Below, piece by piece: positions 9,986-21,629 of a stretch of DNA of 25,265 nucleotides (positions are counted from its first letter, which is position 1; each line of letters starts with the position of its first letter). The notes beneath the pieces are model-generated. The model saw only the letters and a list, made by a program, of their open reading frames with translations. It was not told where the DNA came from and ran no database searches. Source of the DNA: Welwitschia mirabilis (lineage: Eukaryota; Gnetophyta; Gnetopsida; Welwitschiales); NCBI GenBank assembly GCA_051453625.1, contig JBOZIK010000001.1:198509678-198534942 (forward strand), written 5' to 3'. The translations under genes were made by a program, and so were the position numbers.

Positions 9986-11965
9986 CCTTAATTAATAGAT
10001 ATAGAAAATTAAGCACTTGATATAGGAAAGTTCATAAGTAATTTTTTTAAAGAGTTGCCATTCCAATATTCTTTATGAAATCCTAATAAGAATCAACGAA
10101 AAGAAATTCCTTTATTTGGAATTTTAAGTAAAATTTTAAACACCGGAAGCTAATATGTTACCTTTGGAGGTTTAAGGAATTTGTTAATTTTTGACTTATG
10201 TTCAAAGGCTTTAAAATTTTCAAAAGTTAAATTTTTAAAGGCAACATTAGATGCATTTCAAAATAAAGGCTGGTTTTTTAAAGGGAAAAATGATTATAGA
10301 AATGTAATATAGATGTTGCCATTCTTTAAAATAATTTAAATAAATTTAAAACATAGCTCAGTAAAAGGTACTAAAATAAATTTACTCTAACTTAGATAGG
10401 AAAAGAATTTATTTTAATAATATTAAAGGAGGGAAATGTATCACAAATCCTTTCATGTAAATGTTGCAATTCTAGTTAAAATCCAATGATTAATTAAAAA
10501 AGTAAGAATGAACAATCATCATCTTCGAATTAGAACTAGAATTTGGTAAGATATTAAACAAACATGCAAGCTATCTTTAAGTGAACCAATTGAAGAATAT
10601 GATGTTTTTCTTAAATGCTTTCAAACTTCCTTATTAAGAGAAAAACAAAAAACAATTGCAGACAAGTTATTTTCTTTGTTTTAAGTACCTCCACTCTATA
10701 TTACTCACTACATTGAGGCTCTATTTAAATTATTTAGCATTGTAGCTTTTTCTATCCTATAGATCCTATCGATCTTTATGAAAGTCATAAAAACATAAAA
10801 TTCTAATTAATTTCCATAATTAAGGAAATCTTTGAAAATATTCCCTAGTTATTAAGAAAAATGACAATAGTAGTAAAATAAAAGCTAGGGCCATCAATGT
10901 CGGTATAGACAATTCTAATTAGCTTTCTTCCACAAGGATCACAAGGGAATTTTAAACTTGTAATTATTCATTTAGATCACATATCAAATGAGTCAAAAGA
11001 GTATGAAATGATTTTATAATACTATGGAAAAGGACCATTCAAAACCCCTTGTATTAAGAAATAGAAATAATTATTCATAATATGAACAAATAAGCAAGTG
11101 TAAATAAAGGAATTCAAGAATCATCATCATTTTATTGATATAAAAATGATAGATTGCTAAGCAAAAAGGGGTTTTATGAGTAGAAAACTAATCATTTACA
11201 ACACATCTTCAATGTCATAAGTGTAAATAAAAGAAGCTGCATAATTGAAACAATGTAACCACCATTTAGAGATGGATCATCTTGCAATGCAATATAGGAA
11301 ATAGAAAGCATAAAGATGTCATAGATCTAACACATAAATCATCTACTTGGTGAGATCCTAATAAAACATTAAAATAATTAAAGTAAAGTAATTGAATAGT
11401 AAATGAACATTTTAAATGGACTATTGCAATGCAGGTAATCATAAATGCATTAATCATGGAAAAGGAAAAAAAAATCTAATCTTCGATAAAATTTCATTTA
11501 CTAGTAATGTAAGTTCTACAATTAAAAAAAATTAGGTACAAAATATGCCCTTGCATTTGTTAATGAAGTTTCCTCATGAAGCATTCTCTTCCACATGCAT
11601 AGGGAGGAAGAAAAGAGGCTTAGAATGTCATGATGAGATTACTAACATTATGATTTTTTTCACTCTTAAAATTTATGAAAATGATTATTTTTTCTAGTTT
11701 TAAGGTAAGAATGCAAAATAGAAAATTATAAAACAATGATAGAAAAGAGAAATATCTTGTGAAAAGACTTATAAAATATTATCATGTAGACAGAAAATTA
11801 TCTTTGACAATAAATTATGAACTAAATGTTATTAATAAAATTCTAGAAAAGAACAAAATTGAAATTACTGGAATTAGAAATGAATGTAATTTTATTAATG
11901 ACTTAAGTTAAAAGATTAAGAGGTGACATAGTAGTGACATAGAAACAACAAGAGGAGGAGAAATA
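9986..11965. other. Anonymous very AT-rich DNA, no gene seen
   Basis: The first 150 bases may still be decayed 3' LINE sequence. No other family, RNA gene or repeat is evident. Open frames here are 63 codons or shorter. Confidence 0.5.
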
Positions 11966-12147
11966 GATAAAATTGCTAAAGGTAACTAAGCCTAGTGACA
12001 TGACTCTAGGTAATGACAGAATTTTGTAACCATATAGCATAGTAACAAACTTGTGGGATAAAATTGCTAATGGTAATTAAACATAGTGATAGGACTCTAG
12101 GTAATGGCAGATTTTTGTGATCATATAACATATTGCTAAAATTCTAG
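11966..12147. repeat. 91-bp tandem repeat, two diverged copies
   Basis: 11966-12056 and 12057-12147 both begin GATAAAATTGCTAA and share GACTCTAGGTAATG and TTTTGT..CATATA at matching offsets. By eye they are about three-quarters identical, and a few bases of a third copy (GATAATATTTTA) follow. This is an old minisatellite-like duplication with no coding sense that I see. Confidence 0.85.
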
Positions 12148-12766
12148 GATAATATTTTAAGTGACAAAATTTTGACTAAAAATTTAAAATGAATGATAGA
12201 AAAGGAGTTTTCTCTGTATTTTTACTTGGAATTTAGAAATGAAAAATTTAATTTAGGATTCTTGGGCTTCATCCTTTTTGATCAGGATAGGATGAAATTT
12301 ATAGAAAAGGACATGATTGAACTCTAGGAGGAGTTAGTTATTTAGGTACATCTCCCACTTATCTTGGGCTTTTAATGTGGGATAGAGAATGAAAAATGTC
12401 CAAAAATTTTGGGATTTAACTTAGGACATAAAACAGGAAGGATGAATATAGCATTTGTCTTGGAGAATTTAATTGAATTTTGTTTATATGATTTTATCAA
12501 ATTTTATTTGGAATATCTTTGGGTCTTTTGTCTAGCTATCTAACATGTACTTTTCTTGATTTTGCAATGATAAATTTAAAATATAAAATACATTCAAAAC
12601 TCAACTTCATTTGAACTTTTATCCATGATCTTTGGTGTATATTGATATTTAGGAGTTTGGAATGAAAAAGAAAACTTAATCTCAGTGTGAAGATGACAGG
12701 GAAGAAAAGGAAGCATTGATTGAACCTTTTATTTATCATTTCTATTTTTAATTAGAAGATTTTGTT
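12148..12766. other. Anonymous AT-rich DNA, no gene seen
   Basis: No recognised features; the longest open frame is 67 codons on the minus strand (12536-12739) without familiar motifs. Confidence 0.5.
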
Positions 12767-12818
12767 AAAAACTTTTATTAATGGATTCTATTAATAACTT
12801 CTATTAATAGAGTCTATT
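12767..12818. repeat. 26-bp tandem repeat (AT-rich, two copies plus a decayed tail)
   Basis: 12767-12792 and 12793-12818 share ACTT(T/C)TATTAAT(G/A)GA and TCTATT. Related words (ACTTCTATTAGTGAATTTTATT) continue to about 12858 with indels. Confidence 0.7.
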
Positions 12819-12869
12819 AAAAATTTATATTGAAAACTTCTATTAGTGAATTTTATTCAAAACCTTCAT

Positions 12870-15800
12870 TCTAATAACTCCTCATCATAACCATGGAATC
12901 TATAATGGGATCGATGAGAAGAAGCAAAAAGGTCAAAAGTATACAGATCCAAATTAAGGAATTTACAATAAAATAGTGGTGAAGTAAAGGACAGGATAAT
13001 CCCTAATCCTTAAGGTAGGTTGTGTTTTTATATCTTTAAGGCCATGATTTTACATTTAATTTAACATGCTTGATATGTTGATATTCATGAAAACTAATCA
13101 CACTGTGATTACTTAATTACTAAATTTAAACAAATTGATCCTTCTTGTAGATTTTTTTACTTTTTTTTATCATTTAATTAAATTTCACAAATCTTTGTTG
13201 ATTAGAATTTATTATTTAATAGATGATCTTCATTCTAGCTTTTGCAAGAACCACCATGCTCCAAAATGCAAGTGACATCATGGATTTAATAATGATATAG
13301 TTAAGTAAGATTTATAGCATTGGTAAAAAATCAAACAACATAGAATGATTTGAATAGTAAATAAGCAATATTATTCTTTCACAATAACATGTTAATAGAA
13401 ATTAGATTAAAGCTTAACTAGTAAAAAAAATGTTAAACATGGTATTTATTAACATAAAATAATTAATTTACTAAATTTTAACTGGTCAAGATTATAAAAA
13501 TCAAACCCTAATCACAAGTATTTACTTTTCATACTAAAACACATATAAGATAGATGATGTCCATAAATACATCACTCTATTCATTCTTATTAGTGTTTGA
13601 TCTGAATTCCATGATAAATACAGTAATGAATGTAATATATAAAACAATTTTTGTTAAACCAAAATCTAGATAACCAATGAAGTACAAGGATATAATATGA
13701 TAATTGCATTAATCAATTATAGGATTATTAATTCGATGATGAGGAATGCAAGTAAACATAAAATGCTAGTGAGATGTTTCTAGTGTATTGATATTTCCTA
13801 TGATAATGAACACTTGAAACCCTTTTTAATCTAAGAAGAGAAAGCATAAATCCTAATAAATTTAAGAAATTTAAGATTTTCTTCTTTCTTTTCGTAGTTA
13901 AGATGCTTTTATATATGCATGTAGGAGACAATATTAATCCTATATTCTTAGACTAAATCCTCTAGTCTTATTTGTTTTTTAACTATTTTTTTTGAATATT
14001 TTCCAACTTTTGTATTTGAGAGAAGTAATATGTAAATGCCATTCTTTGAATTGAGTTCTTGTATTATTTTGATTTACTTACTTCAAGGTGGCTTTTTTTC
14101 TCTATTGATTTGTTAGATCTATAAGAGGGTTTCATGATTTTTTTATAAGATTATAATATTGACTTTTTATTTAACAAAACTCTTTCATCATTAGGTTTCA
14201 CATCAATTTATAATTAACTTTTGAATCTTATATTATTGATTTATATATTAGATTACTTGAGTATTTCCTTAATCTTAATTAAAAAAATCTTATTTTATTT
14301 GGTCAATGTATGATTAAAAAACCTCCCCTAAGTTTTTTTTTTCAACTTTTTCTAGATTATTCATGGAATTTATAAGATTAAAATTTTCATAACAAAAAGA
14401 ACATAATAATTTATATTAAAATATATTTAAAAATTAAGTATATTACGAAACAATCATGATGATTAAATATGAATAGAAATTATGTAACAAAATTTGTTAA
14501 AATGTGAGGAGAATACTTAAGAGGAAAAATATTAAACTTAAAACTGTCAGAGAAGAGCCAAAATAAGACCTTATATTCTATTCCTTTAAAATATTAAGAA
14601 AATTACAAATGAGTTACCTATAGTTATTCAAAAATAATAAGTTAAAAGGTTTTAAGAACTAAATAATAGAGAGAGATTGTAGAATTCTTTTTTCTAAGCC
14701 TGAGATTAAAGAAACTACTAAAATCCCTAGGAATATAAAGGATAAAAATAAAAGATATAATGAATACATATGAGAAAATTATGATTTTATCCTCACTAAG
14801 AGAAGATCTTCAACTAATAGCTATTAATCAACTTGTAAAATATAATACATGAATCAAACTATAATATTTGTATGAAACCAAGATTAAACCCAAAATGAGG
14901 ATGATATTAAATAAGTGAAACTTAAGATTTCACTTAAGAATATGAGAGCATGCATCTTTATCCAAGTTATTAATTAATAAAAATCTATTATGCTCATTTT
15001 AAAAAATAATGAATACAATCCCACAACTAAGTTCACCCAATTTATCAAAATGCATACTGAAATGACCACCATTAAATAACTTGTGAAGTTTATTCAAGGC
15101 CATGGAATTAAGATGGAAAAGGTTATAAAATATTAGAAGAATAATTCCATGAAAATAAATGAAAAAATGACTATAAAATAAGGCCTTGTTATTGAAAATT
15201 TTATAGTGTAGAAAATGACTTTTGTGGTATATGTAAGAAGAGTAGTGACTTCATGAAAGAAATTTTGATAGACAAAGTAACCAAAAGGAAAAATAAAAAG
15301 AATAAACTTCTTTTAGATATAAACCAATAACTAATTATGAAATATTAATATATAAATAAGTCATATAAATGAAACTAATAAAAAAAGATTTTATTTGCCG
15401 AACAATAAATGTATTGATCATGAAGTTAATAATAATATAAAGAGTTACAATTATGGAATTCTTATGGTACATTATATACTCATAAATCAATAATGCAAGT
15501 AATGGACAAATGGTTAAAATGTGGCAGTGGACATTTCTAAAGTAAAATTTAAAACATGTAATATAATAATTAATCTTATATATGATTCTTTAAAAATACA
15601 TTATAAATTATTATTGATATTATTACCACATAAGATTGGGTATCACATTATGTTTAATATTAACAATGAAGAATCTTATATGGCTATAATAATGAGAAAT
15701 ACTAATATTATTATTATTAAAAAGAAAATATATAGAATGTATGTGCTACATCCTAAAAAGGTTTAATATTTGTAGTTAACATAACAGACATTAAGAAGTC

Positions 15801-17546
15801 TTGTCATACGAAACCTATAGATAATATTTTTAGTTATATTAAAAAAAGAGGTGCAGATAGGAATGAAAGGGGGAAAATGATAAACTTCTAACCAAATAAT
15901 AGTAAAAAATACATGTTTCATGATTTCTATGAGTTCCTTTAGAGAAAAAAAGTAATAGTATAAATGACAACTACACTGTATATATTCCTTATGCTAAGAA
16001 GGAATATCAAAAATAAGGAATTGGGACTTCATATGTATTATTTCAAGCTAATATGGACATTTGTGATGGAAGGAAGTCATACAAACTACAAGCTTTATGA
16101 TAAATAGTTTACTAATTAAAAGAGAATATATGTTTATAGCTTACAAGAAATGAATCAATTAGAACCTAATCTATCTATATAATGAAATCCCTATATGTAA
16201 CATACTTTTAAACTTAGATGAGTAATGATGTTAAGGAAAGTAAAGGGATAGTTATGAGATATGTTAAAATATCCAATAAATAAGATTCTATTTGTGGTGA
16301 GACTAAAAAGGATAGTTTATATTGAGATTTTGAGTTTATAAAAATGAAAATTTATGAAGACATTGATGCTAAATGTAACACTATTAAATTATATAAGAAA
16401 ATGTTTTGAAAGTTGGAGTTGGTTAAGGACCTGAGCTTTGAAACATATATCTTAAATTATCATTTAAAAAGTAGTGGAGTAGGTTGAGCAAGGCATATTA
16501 GGATATTTAAAATATGGATGTCATGTACCATAAAGAAGGAAACATACTTTAGAGAAAAATTATAGTCTACTATATTATCATGATGGAAAACATAAACACA
16601 AGAGAATATTGCATACTAACTTATGCTAAATGGTGTAAGTTATAATGCAGTGTCGAATATGAAGTATAATATAACTTTATGTTAAGCAACATAAGTTTAA
16701 TCCTAATTTTACTAGAATCCTTATTGTAATTTATATTCATATATCACTAGAAAGAAGTAATAAATCATGAATATCATATTATGTTAAAAGGAAACTTGTG
16801 AAGTTGATAATAATACACATACTTGGTATTCATGTTTTTGATTCCATGTGTAAGATATCATAAAGTTAGAAGGACATGGTAACACTCTTAAAGCATGAGG
16901 ACTATATGATGTAGATTTTACCTAATCATTTCTCTCAATAACAAAATGAAAATATTTTTAAAAAGTATGCAGGATATATTATAATAAGAGTAGAAATTAT
17001 ATCATATTAATGATAGCATTGCTTGTTTGTATAATTAGTTAACAAAGAAAACTTATGTGAAGTCATCTATGGACTAGGAGATACATTAAATAATTTATAT
17101 AAACTGAAAAAATCTATCTATAAGTTGAAGTAGTATTCTTGTATATGACTAATAAACATGAAAAAACTTCTCACAGCCTAGGAATTCATAGAAAATTTAT
17201 CCATTTTAAGTTTATTTATTAAAAATATAAGAGAATACATTAAGCTATTAGTTATATATTATTAAATAATATGTTATTATGATGTCTAGGCATTACACAT
17301 GTCTGAACCACTAAAAAGCATTTAAGTAGAATAGTTAGTAACATCTAAATATCAACCTCAACATTATTAATCTAGAAATAAAGTTTAAATAGACAAAAAA
17401 ATATGTCTTTTTTATTATTATAAAAAATAAATCCAAAAAATCCATGGAATTAGTATAAAGAATTCCTTATGAAATTTAAACATAAGTTTCATAACATGTG
17501 ATCCAAGGTGGAAAATCTATAATCTAGAGAAGGAAGAAGATAACTT

Positions 17547-17548
<2 letters not shown>
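12870..17548. other. Long AT-rich stretch without a recognisable gene
   Basis: About 4.7 kb with very low GC and no domain I can defend. The longest frame, 81 codons at 15521-15766 (plus), is rich in I, N and K as expected from composition. A single fragment YKLKKSIYKLK near 17107-17140 recalls the copia RT block but has no partners. This may be ancient transposon DNA decayed past recognition. Confidence 0.5.

Positions 17549-17598
<50 letters not shown>
17549..17598. repeat. (CA)25 dinucleotide microsatellite
   Basis: Fifty bases of uninterrupted CA (GT on the other strand). A perfect array of this length is normally length-polymorphic and prone to sequencing or assembly error. Confidence 0.98.
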
Positions 17599-17601
<3 letters not shown>

Positions 17602-18782
17602 TTAAGTTAAACACATGAATGCTACAATACAAATCTTAAAATAGTTATCCCATCAACTACTTTTTTTAAAAAAACCTTGTAACCTATATATCTATGTTGA
17701 TTTTGAATAATAGGACTAATTTTATAATTTAAATATCTCAGACAAGATATATTCTCTATTTAGAAAGTACTTTAATTTTATAAAAGAATTATATATAAGA
17801 TAAATCTTTTATATCATCCATAGAATCTTAATATAAATCCCTAAATGAAATGATAATTGACATAATATGGATAAAACATTTAAAAAATAGAATTGTAGAT
17901 TTTGTTACATCATGTCAAAACAAAATACAATTGCTAAATTTATCAAGCTTCTTTCTTAACCAAAATGTGAAGAGTTTATTGAAAATTTCAATACTCTACA
18001 AGATTAATAATCTAAATCATAAGTTACATATAACAAAATGGGAAAATATTAGAGTTGTAAGTAGTTTAATATATATAACACAGTAGTATTACTAGAAATA
18101 CTAGTATTAAAAATACATGTTTTAAAATTATATAAGTTAGTGAAAGATAGAAAAATAGACGTTAATCAACATAGATAAAGTGATTCAAGCATAGGCAAAT
18201 AAGGTTACATATAAATAAAGATTTAGAAATGTATGATGTTAATAGTAATAATCTAAAATTAAAAGATGATGCAAATGAATACATAGGTTTCAAGAAAACT
18301 CTAAATTATAATAGTTTTAAATGTATAGATAAAATGTAAGCTTCTTTTAGGAAGGAATTAGCATAATAGATTTTCAAATTTTCTCTTTAATAATAATATG
18401 TCACTTGATGCTATAATCCTTTTATAAATTAAAAAAAAAAAACTTGTAATAACCACACTCCATAGACATTAAGGATGAGCATTATGTTAAATGTTTTGAA
18501 TAAATGTAGGAATATCATGTGGTAAAATAGAAAACACTCAAAAGACGAATTAGGACTAGTACACAATATCCTATACGTGACTATCATATGAATTGCTATT
18601 AATGAATGCATGATCAAGTTTTAACATGTAAAATATGACATTTATATCAAGTGTTTTAGACCAATTTACTTTAAATAAACATATTAATTTAATCATAAAA
18701 TATGTCTTCTATTATTTTTAAAAAAACTTAATTTTATGCTTTTCTCCACAATAATTGCAAATATTTAGCCACATTTTGGAAT
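17599..18782. other. Anonymous AT-rich DNA before LTR copy 3, no gene seen
   Basis: The longest frame is 78 codons at 17850-18086 (plus), of biased I/N/K/L composition and not recognised. There is a run of about 13 A near 18430-18442. Nothing else stands out. Confidence 0.5.
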
Positions 18783-18970
18783 ACATGATGGAAGATAGAC
18801 ATAATTCCACACAAAACAATGATGGAAATAGAGACATGAGGTGGTGACAAATAGCAATAGCATTAGAAGACATGTGGTAGAGGCATGTGGATGTGGCATT
18901 AAAGACATGTGGTAATAGCATTGGTTGGTAGAGGAATCTAGCTTCAAAGGCTATATGTTAAACTCATCAT

Positions 18971-19170
18971 GATGAAGATTCCACCTAATGTTACATAATA
19001 ACCTTTACCAAATGATAAATGATAAAGATTCTACCTAATGCTATAAGACAAAATCTTATCTATCTAATACTACATGACAACCTCCATTAAATGCTATAGG
19101 ATAGAATCTTATCTATCTAATGCTATATGATGAAGATTCTACATAACACTATAGGATGGAGTCCACCTAC
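18971..19170 (+). repeat. Degenerate array of ACCTAATGYTA words in the LTR U3
   Basis: Related words occur at about 18982, 19032, 19062, 19086, 19115, 19141 and 19162, often preceded by GATGAAGATTC or GAATCTTATC and followed by TA(T)A(G)GA(T). Spacing is roughly 25-50 bases. Copies 1 and 2 have only one or two such words before the TATA box (for example CCTACCTAATGTCATGA at 4303), so the array seems expanded in copy 3. Confidence 0.6.
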
Positions 19171-19224
19171 CTCATTTACCCCTCCAAGACAAAGGCTCTC
19201 AACTACCTTAACCGTACCATCATC

Positions 19225-19236
19225 TATAAAAGGGCC
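19225..19236 (+). promoter_or_regulatory. LTR core promoter TATAAAAGGGCC (copy 3)
   Basis: Identical 12-mer to copy 1, preceded by CATC and followed by TTAAGCCCTCATTTGTA. The inserted element begins about 80 bp downstream, so a transcript from here would run into the insertion in antisense. Confidence 0.7.
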
Positions 19237-19299
19237 TTAAGCCCTCATTTGTAAACATCTTTGATTGGGTGTACATGATGGGATTAGTTGAAGCATTAA

Positions 19300-19315
19300 G
19301 ATGTCATGTCTTTCT
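19300..19315. repeat. Target-site duplication, left copy
   Basis: GATGTCATGTCTTTCT, identical over 16 bases to 20419-20434, abuts the poly(T) side of the inserted element. Flanks outside the two copies join to give continuous LTR sequence. Confidence 0.9.
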
Positions 19316-19443
19316 TTCTTTCTTTTTTTTTTTTGAAAAAAGTATATATATTAAGCTAGAAAATGTACATCAGGGGGCGAAAACACCTAGGAATAACATG
19401 ATGATTAAACTACTCAGAAAAAAAAAAGTAGTCCACTAGCTGG

Positions 19444-19680
19444 TTAAAGGGGAACAGAGAAACAGAACAAAATGCGGGCGAAACTGCCCCTCGACGACAT
19501 AGTCACGAGGAACTGCCTATCTAGAAGAGCAAAAGCATAGAAAAAGAAAAACATAGTACTACTGACAGAGGTAAGAAACAAACTTGATAGGGAAGGATTA
19601 AAGCACTTTACAACATGGAAACATATTACCATGCTTATTATCAAGAAGGAATCTGCCCAAATCTTCATAGAGGACCTCAA
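19444..19680 (-). pseudogene. Second open frame in the inserted retroelement (78 codons)
   Basis: Lies downstream of the longer frame in the same insertion and strand. It is hydrophobic and phenylalanine-rich in places (SSTMFFFFYAFALLD) and ends shortly before the 3' untranslated-like region. I do not recognise it. It could be chance reading of 3' untranslated sequence. Confidence 0.2.
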
Positions 19681-19993
19681 ACACTTGATTTATCTCCTTA
19701 AATTCTTTGACACCTACTAGATTTTTGTTTGAATGTAGTCGTAGGGATTTCTTCTTGTAGCTCGATTTAATGGCTTAACGGAGGACTCTGTAAGAGAATC
19801 CTAATGTGATGAAGGGACATCTCTTCAGCTGCTAAATGATTACAAGCAAAACCTCCCATCTAGCAGCGTTCATGTCAATGTCCTCATGGGGTTGAGATTA
19901 GATTTCAAATAAAGAAGAATCTATAGTGGAGTTCTATGGAGAACTGGAGCATGAGACTATAGTAGGGGAGGTCTTGGCATGTCTACCTCGCTC

Positions 19994-20407
19994 CTAAGAG
20001 TTGGATGACGGTTGATCCTGAGCTGGTTCTAGGGCTGTGCTATAGTTAGACTCCTCAGCTGTCTTCTGTTGTGCTGGGGACGAAGACGTCTCCCCTGAAT
20101 AACCTGGGAACAAAGTTTCCCCTCTCTTGCTAAGGCTGCCATGTGCAACGGTTTCCTCTGGAATAGGATTTTTGTCAAAAGAGATTCTTCTTTTGGAGAT
20201 TATCCTAGGGGGAGTCTGATGAGGACGATGACAGGGGGGAGAGGGAGGGACTTCTCTTACCCTAAGTTCTTGTGCTACTCTCCAAAGGGCTAGGACTAAG
20301 CCTGAGTGCCTGAAAGTTTGGAGCAATTCCCCAATTAGATGAATAATGTCCACGAGTTCTACATCTAGTCCCCAGGGGGCAGTAGCGCCTTTCTGCTAAT
20401 GTGTCCA
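19994..20407 (-). pseudogene. Open frame in the inserted retroelement, product unknown
   Basis: The longest open frame in the window. The 119 codons from 20353 begin with GTG, which is not a normal eukaryotic start; the frame actually stays open upstream to a TAG near 20400, about 18 more codons, so it is better seen as an internal piece of a longer reading frame. The N-terminal part looks globular (DIIHLIGELLQTFRHSGL). The middle is proline and basic rich (REVPPSPPCHRPHQTPPR), and the C-terminal part is Ser/Glu/Gln rich and probably disordered (SSSPAQQKTAEESNYS). The frame ends in TAG at 19994. I do not recognise a domain. Candidates are LINE ORF1 or the C-terminal end of LINE ORF2, or the 3' part of a cellular coding sequence carried as a retrocopy. 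Confidence 0.4.
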
Positions 20408-20418
20408 CTTTGCAATTT

Positions 20419-20434
20419 GATGTCATGTCTTTCT
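20419..20434. repeat. Target-site duplication, right copy
   Basis: Second copy of GATGTCATGTCTTTCT, at the 5' end (minus-strand sense) of the inserted element. LTR sequence resumes with AAGCACCTC. Confidence 0.9.
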
Positions 20435-21110
20435 AAGCACCTCTATTGGGAGTAGACTTATTTCAAAGATAGCTTGAGAAGTTCATATTATCTTCCTTAT
20501 TTCTTTGATATAATGTGATTTTTATAATTTAATACAAAGTAGTTCTTTAATTTTGATTTCAAGTTGCAAATAGTTTTGTACTTATACTGCTTAAGAGAAA
20601 ACTATATTATTAAGTTATTTTATTAACCAAGTGAATTTCATAAGTTAATCGATTTAAGTTACTTTTATTTGATGGATTTTGAACACTTTAAGTTCTTACT
20701 TGCCATGCTTATTTAGAGGCTATGAAGAACCAAGTGCCTTTCAAAGTATAGGATATCATTGGATTGAAGGATTTCTAGAGAACATGTTAGCTAAACCTTA
20801 GAGCTTATTCATCTTTCTACCAACTAAAGTTCACTGAAAATTCTTCAAACTTGATTTATATTTTATTTTAATTTTTATTATAGGATTAAAATTATTGTGT
20901 TACCTTTGTTAAGTTTACCACAGATATCCCTATAGAAGAATAACACTAGGTCCTTACTTAGTTTATTTGATGTTTGCATTTTACTATAACAAATAACATT
21001 AATTTATAATGAACATATTTTGGTATTGTTACTAGGGATATTGACATGGTAGCTTTTTAAAATCACATAATTTTTCTTTCTTGTAATCTTTTTAGTTAGT
21101 TTTCATTTTT

Positions 21111-21222
21111 CCCATGGTTGGTATTTGTCCATTTCCAATGATAACTAAACTGATCCTTTTCTCTTTCTTTTAAGTGTTTATTTTATTTTATTTTCTCTCC
21201 AGGGGTGGATACTAGATAATAT
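21111..21222 (+). repeat. Doubled LTR motif, copy 3 (decayed)
   Basis: CCATGGTTGGTATTTGTCCATTTCCAATGATAACTAAACTGATCC-like sequence at 21111-21156, then GGGGTGGATACTAG at 21202, spaced as in copies 1 and 2. It lies about 775 bp downstream of the TATA once the insertion is removed, as in copy 2. Confidence 0.6.
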
Positions 21223-21629
21223 TTGAGTTTTATTTAATTTTTCTGATCTAACACTAAAATTCATATCTATATATGATATTTTGTATTATAGGTCTAACAA
21301 TTTTTATATAGGTTGCAACTAAAACCAAGATGATAAAGAGGCAAAAAACTTTAAACTCTAACATTGTGTGTTTTCTATTTTCTGCAAATTTTTCTATAAA
21401 CTATTTTAGTTTCTATTATATTTTTATAATTTCTGATAAACGTTTTAAAATGAAAAATGTTTAGGGTTTATTTTCCTAGGTATTATTTTTCAAGATGTAG
21501 CCATTTTCATTTTCTACTAATGATTGTCTATACCCCATAACATGAAACCTTTTACATAGTTTCGAACATAACCTCACTCTTTTCTTGAATCATTTTGCTT
21601 TAAACAAATGCGTCACCGCCTTCATTGAC

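Larger units (their letters stand above)
19316..20418 (-). mobile_element. Poly(A) retroelement (5'-truncated LINE or retrocopy) inserted in LTR copy 3
   Basis: About 1.1 kb, read on the minus strand from 20418 to a poly(A) tail ending at 19316 (seen as TTCTTTCTTTTTTTTTTTT on plus). It is bounded by a perfect 16-bp target-site duplication, the signature of target-primed reverse transcription. It is clearly richer in GC than its surroundings. Before the tail, GTACATTTTCTAGC and a TAATATATATAC stretch resemble plant L1 3' ends (memory). I see no RT domain, so it is either the 3' end of a 5'-truncated LINE, a non-autonomous relative, or a processed copy of a cellular mRNA. Confidence 0.85.
18783..21624 (+). 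mobile_element. Gypsy-type LTR, copy 3 (5' LTR), split by an insertion
   Basis: Same family as copies 1 and 2. The head includes AATTCCACACAAAAC (copy 1 has AATTCCATGCAAAAC) and ACATGAGGTGGTGAC. The core promoter is at 19225, and the doubled motif is near 21111-21222. A primer-binding-site-like sequence follows at 21630. After removing the 1.1-kb inserted element and one target-site copy, the LTR is about 1.7 kb, close to copy 2. The start is placed by alignment to copy 1 and is uncertain by about 10-20 bases. The end is set at CA of TTCA just before the primer-binding site. Confidence 0.7.

Noticed and set aside
15521-15766. 81-codon plus-strand open frame
   Set aside because: Composition is almost entirely I/N/K/Y/L, as expected from base composition; no conserved motif.
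17100-17145. YKLKKSIYKLK, resembling the copia reverse transcriptase block near the GLKQAPR motif
   Set aside because: Only one short K/L-rich match in very AT-rich DNA, followed at once by stops, with no neighbouring copia integrase, RT or RNase H motif in any frame.
18430-18442. Poly(A) run as the tail of another retroelement
   Set aside because: No target-site duplication, no recognisable element body on either side; A runs are common at this base composition.
20353-20353. GTG as start of the 119-codon frame in the inserted element
   Set aside because: GTG is not a normal start in eukaryotes and the frame is open further upstream, so this is an internal fragment and not a complete protein.
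21460-21475. TTTAGGGTTTA as a telomere-like repeat
   Set aside because: A single copy only, not an array.
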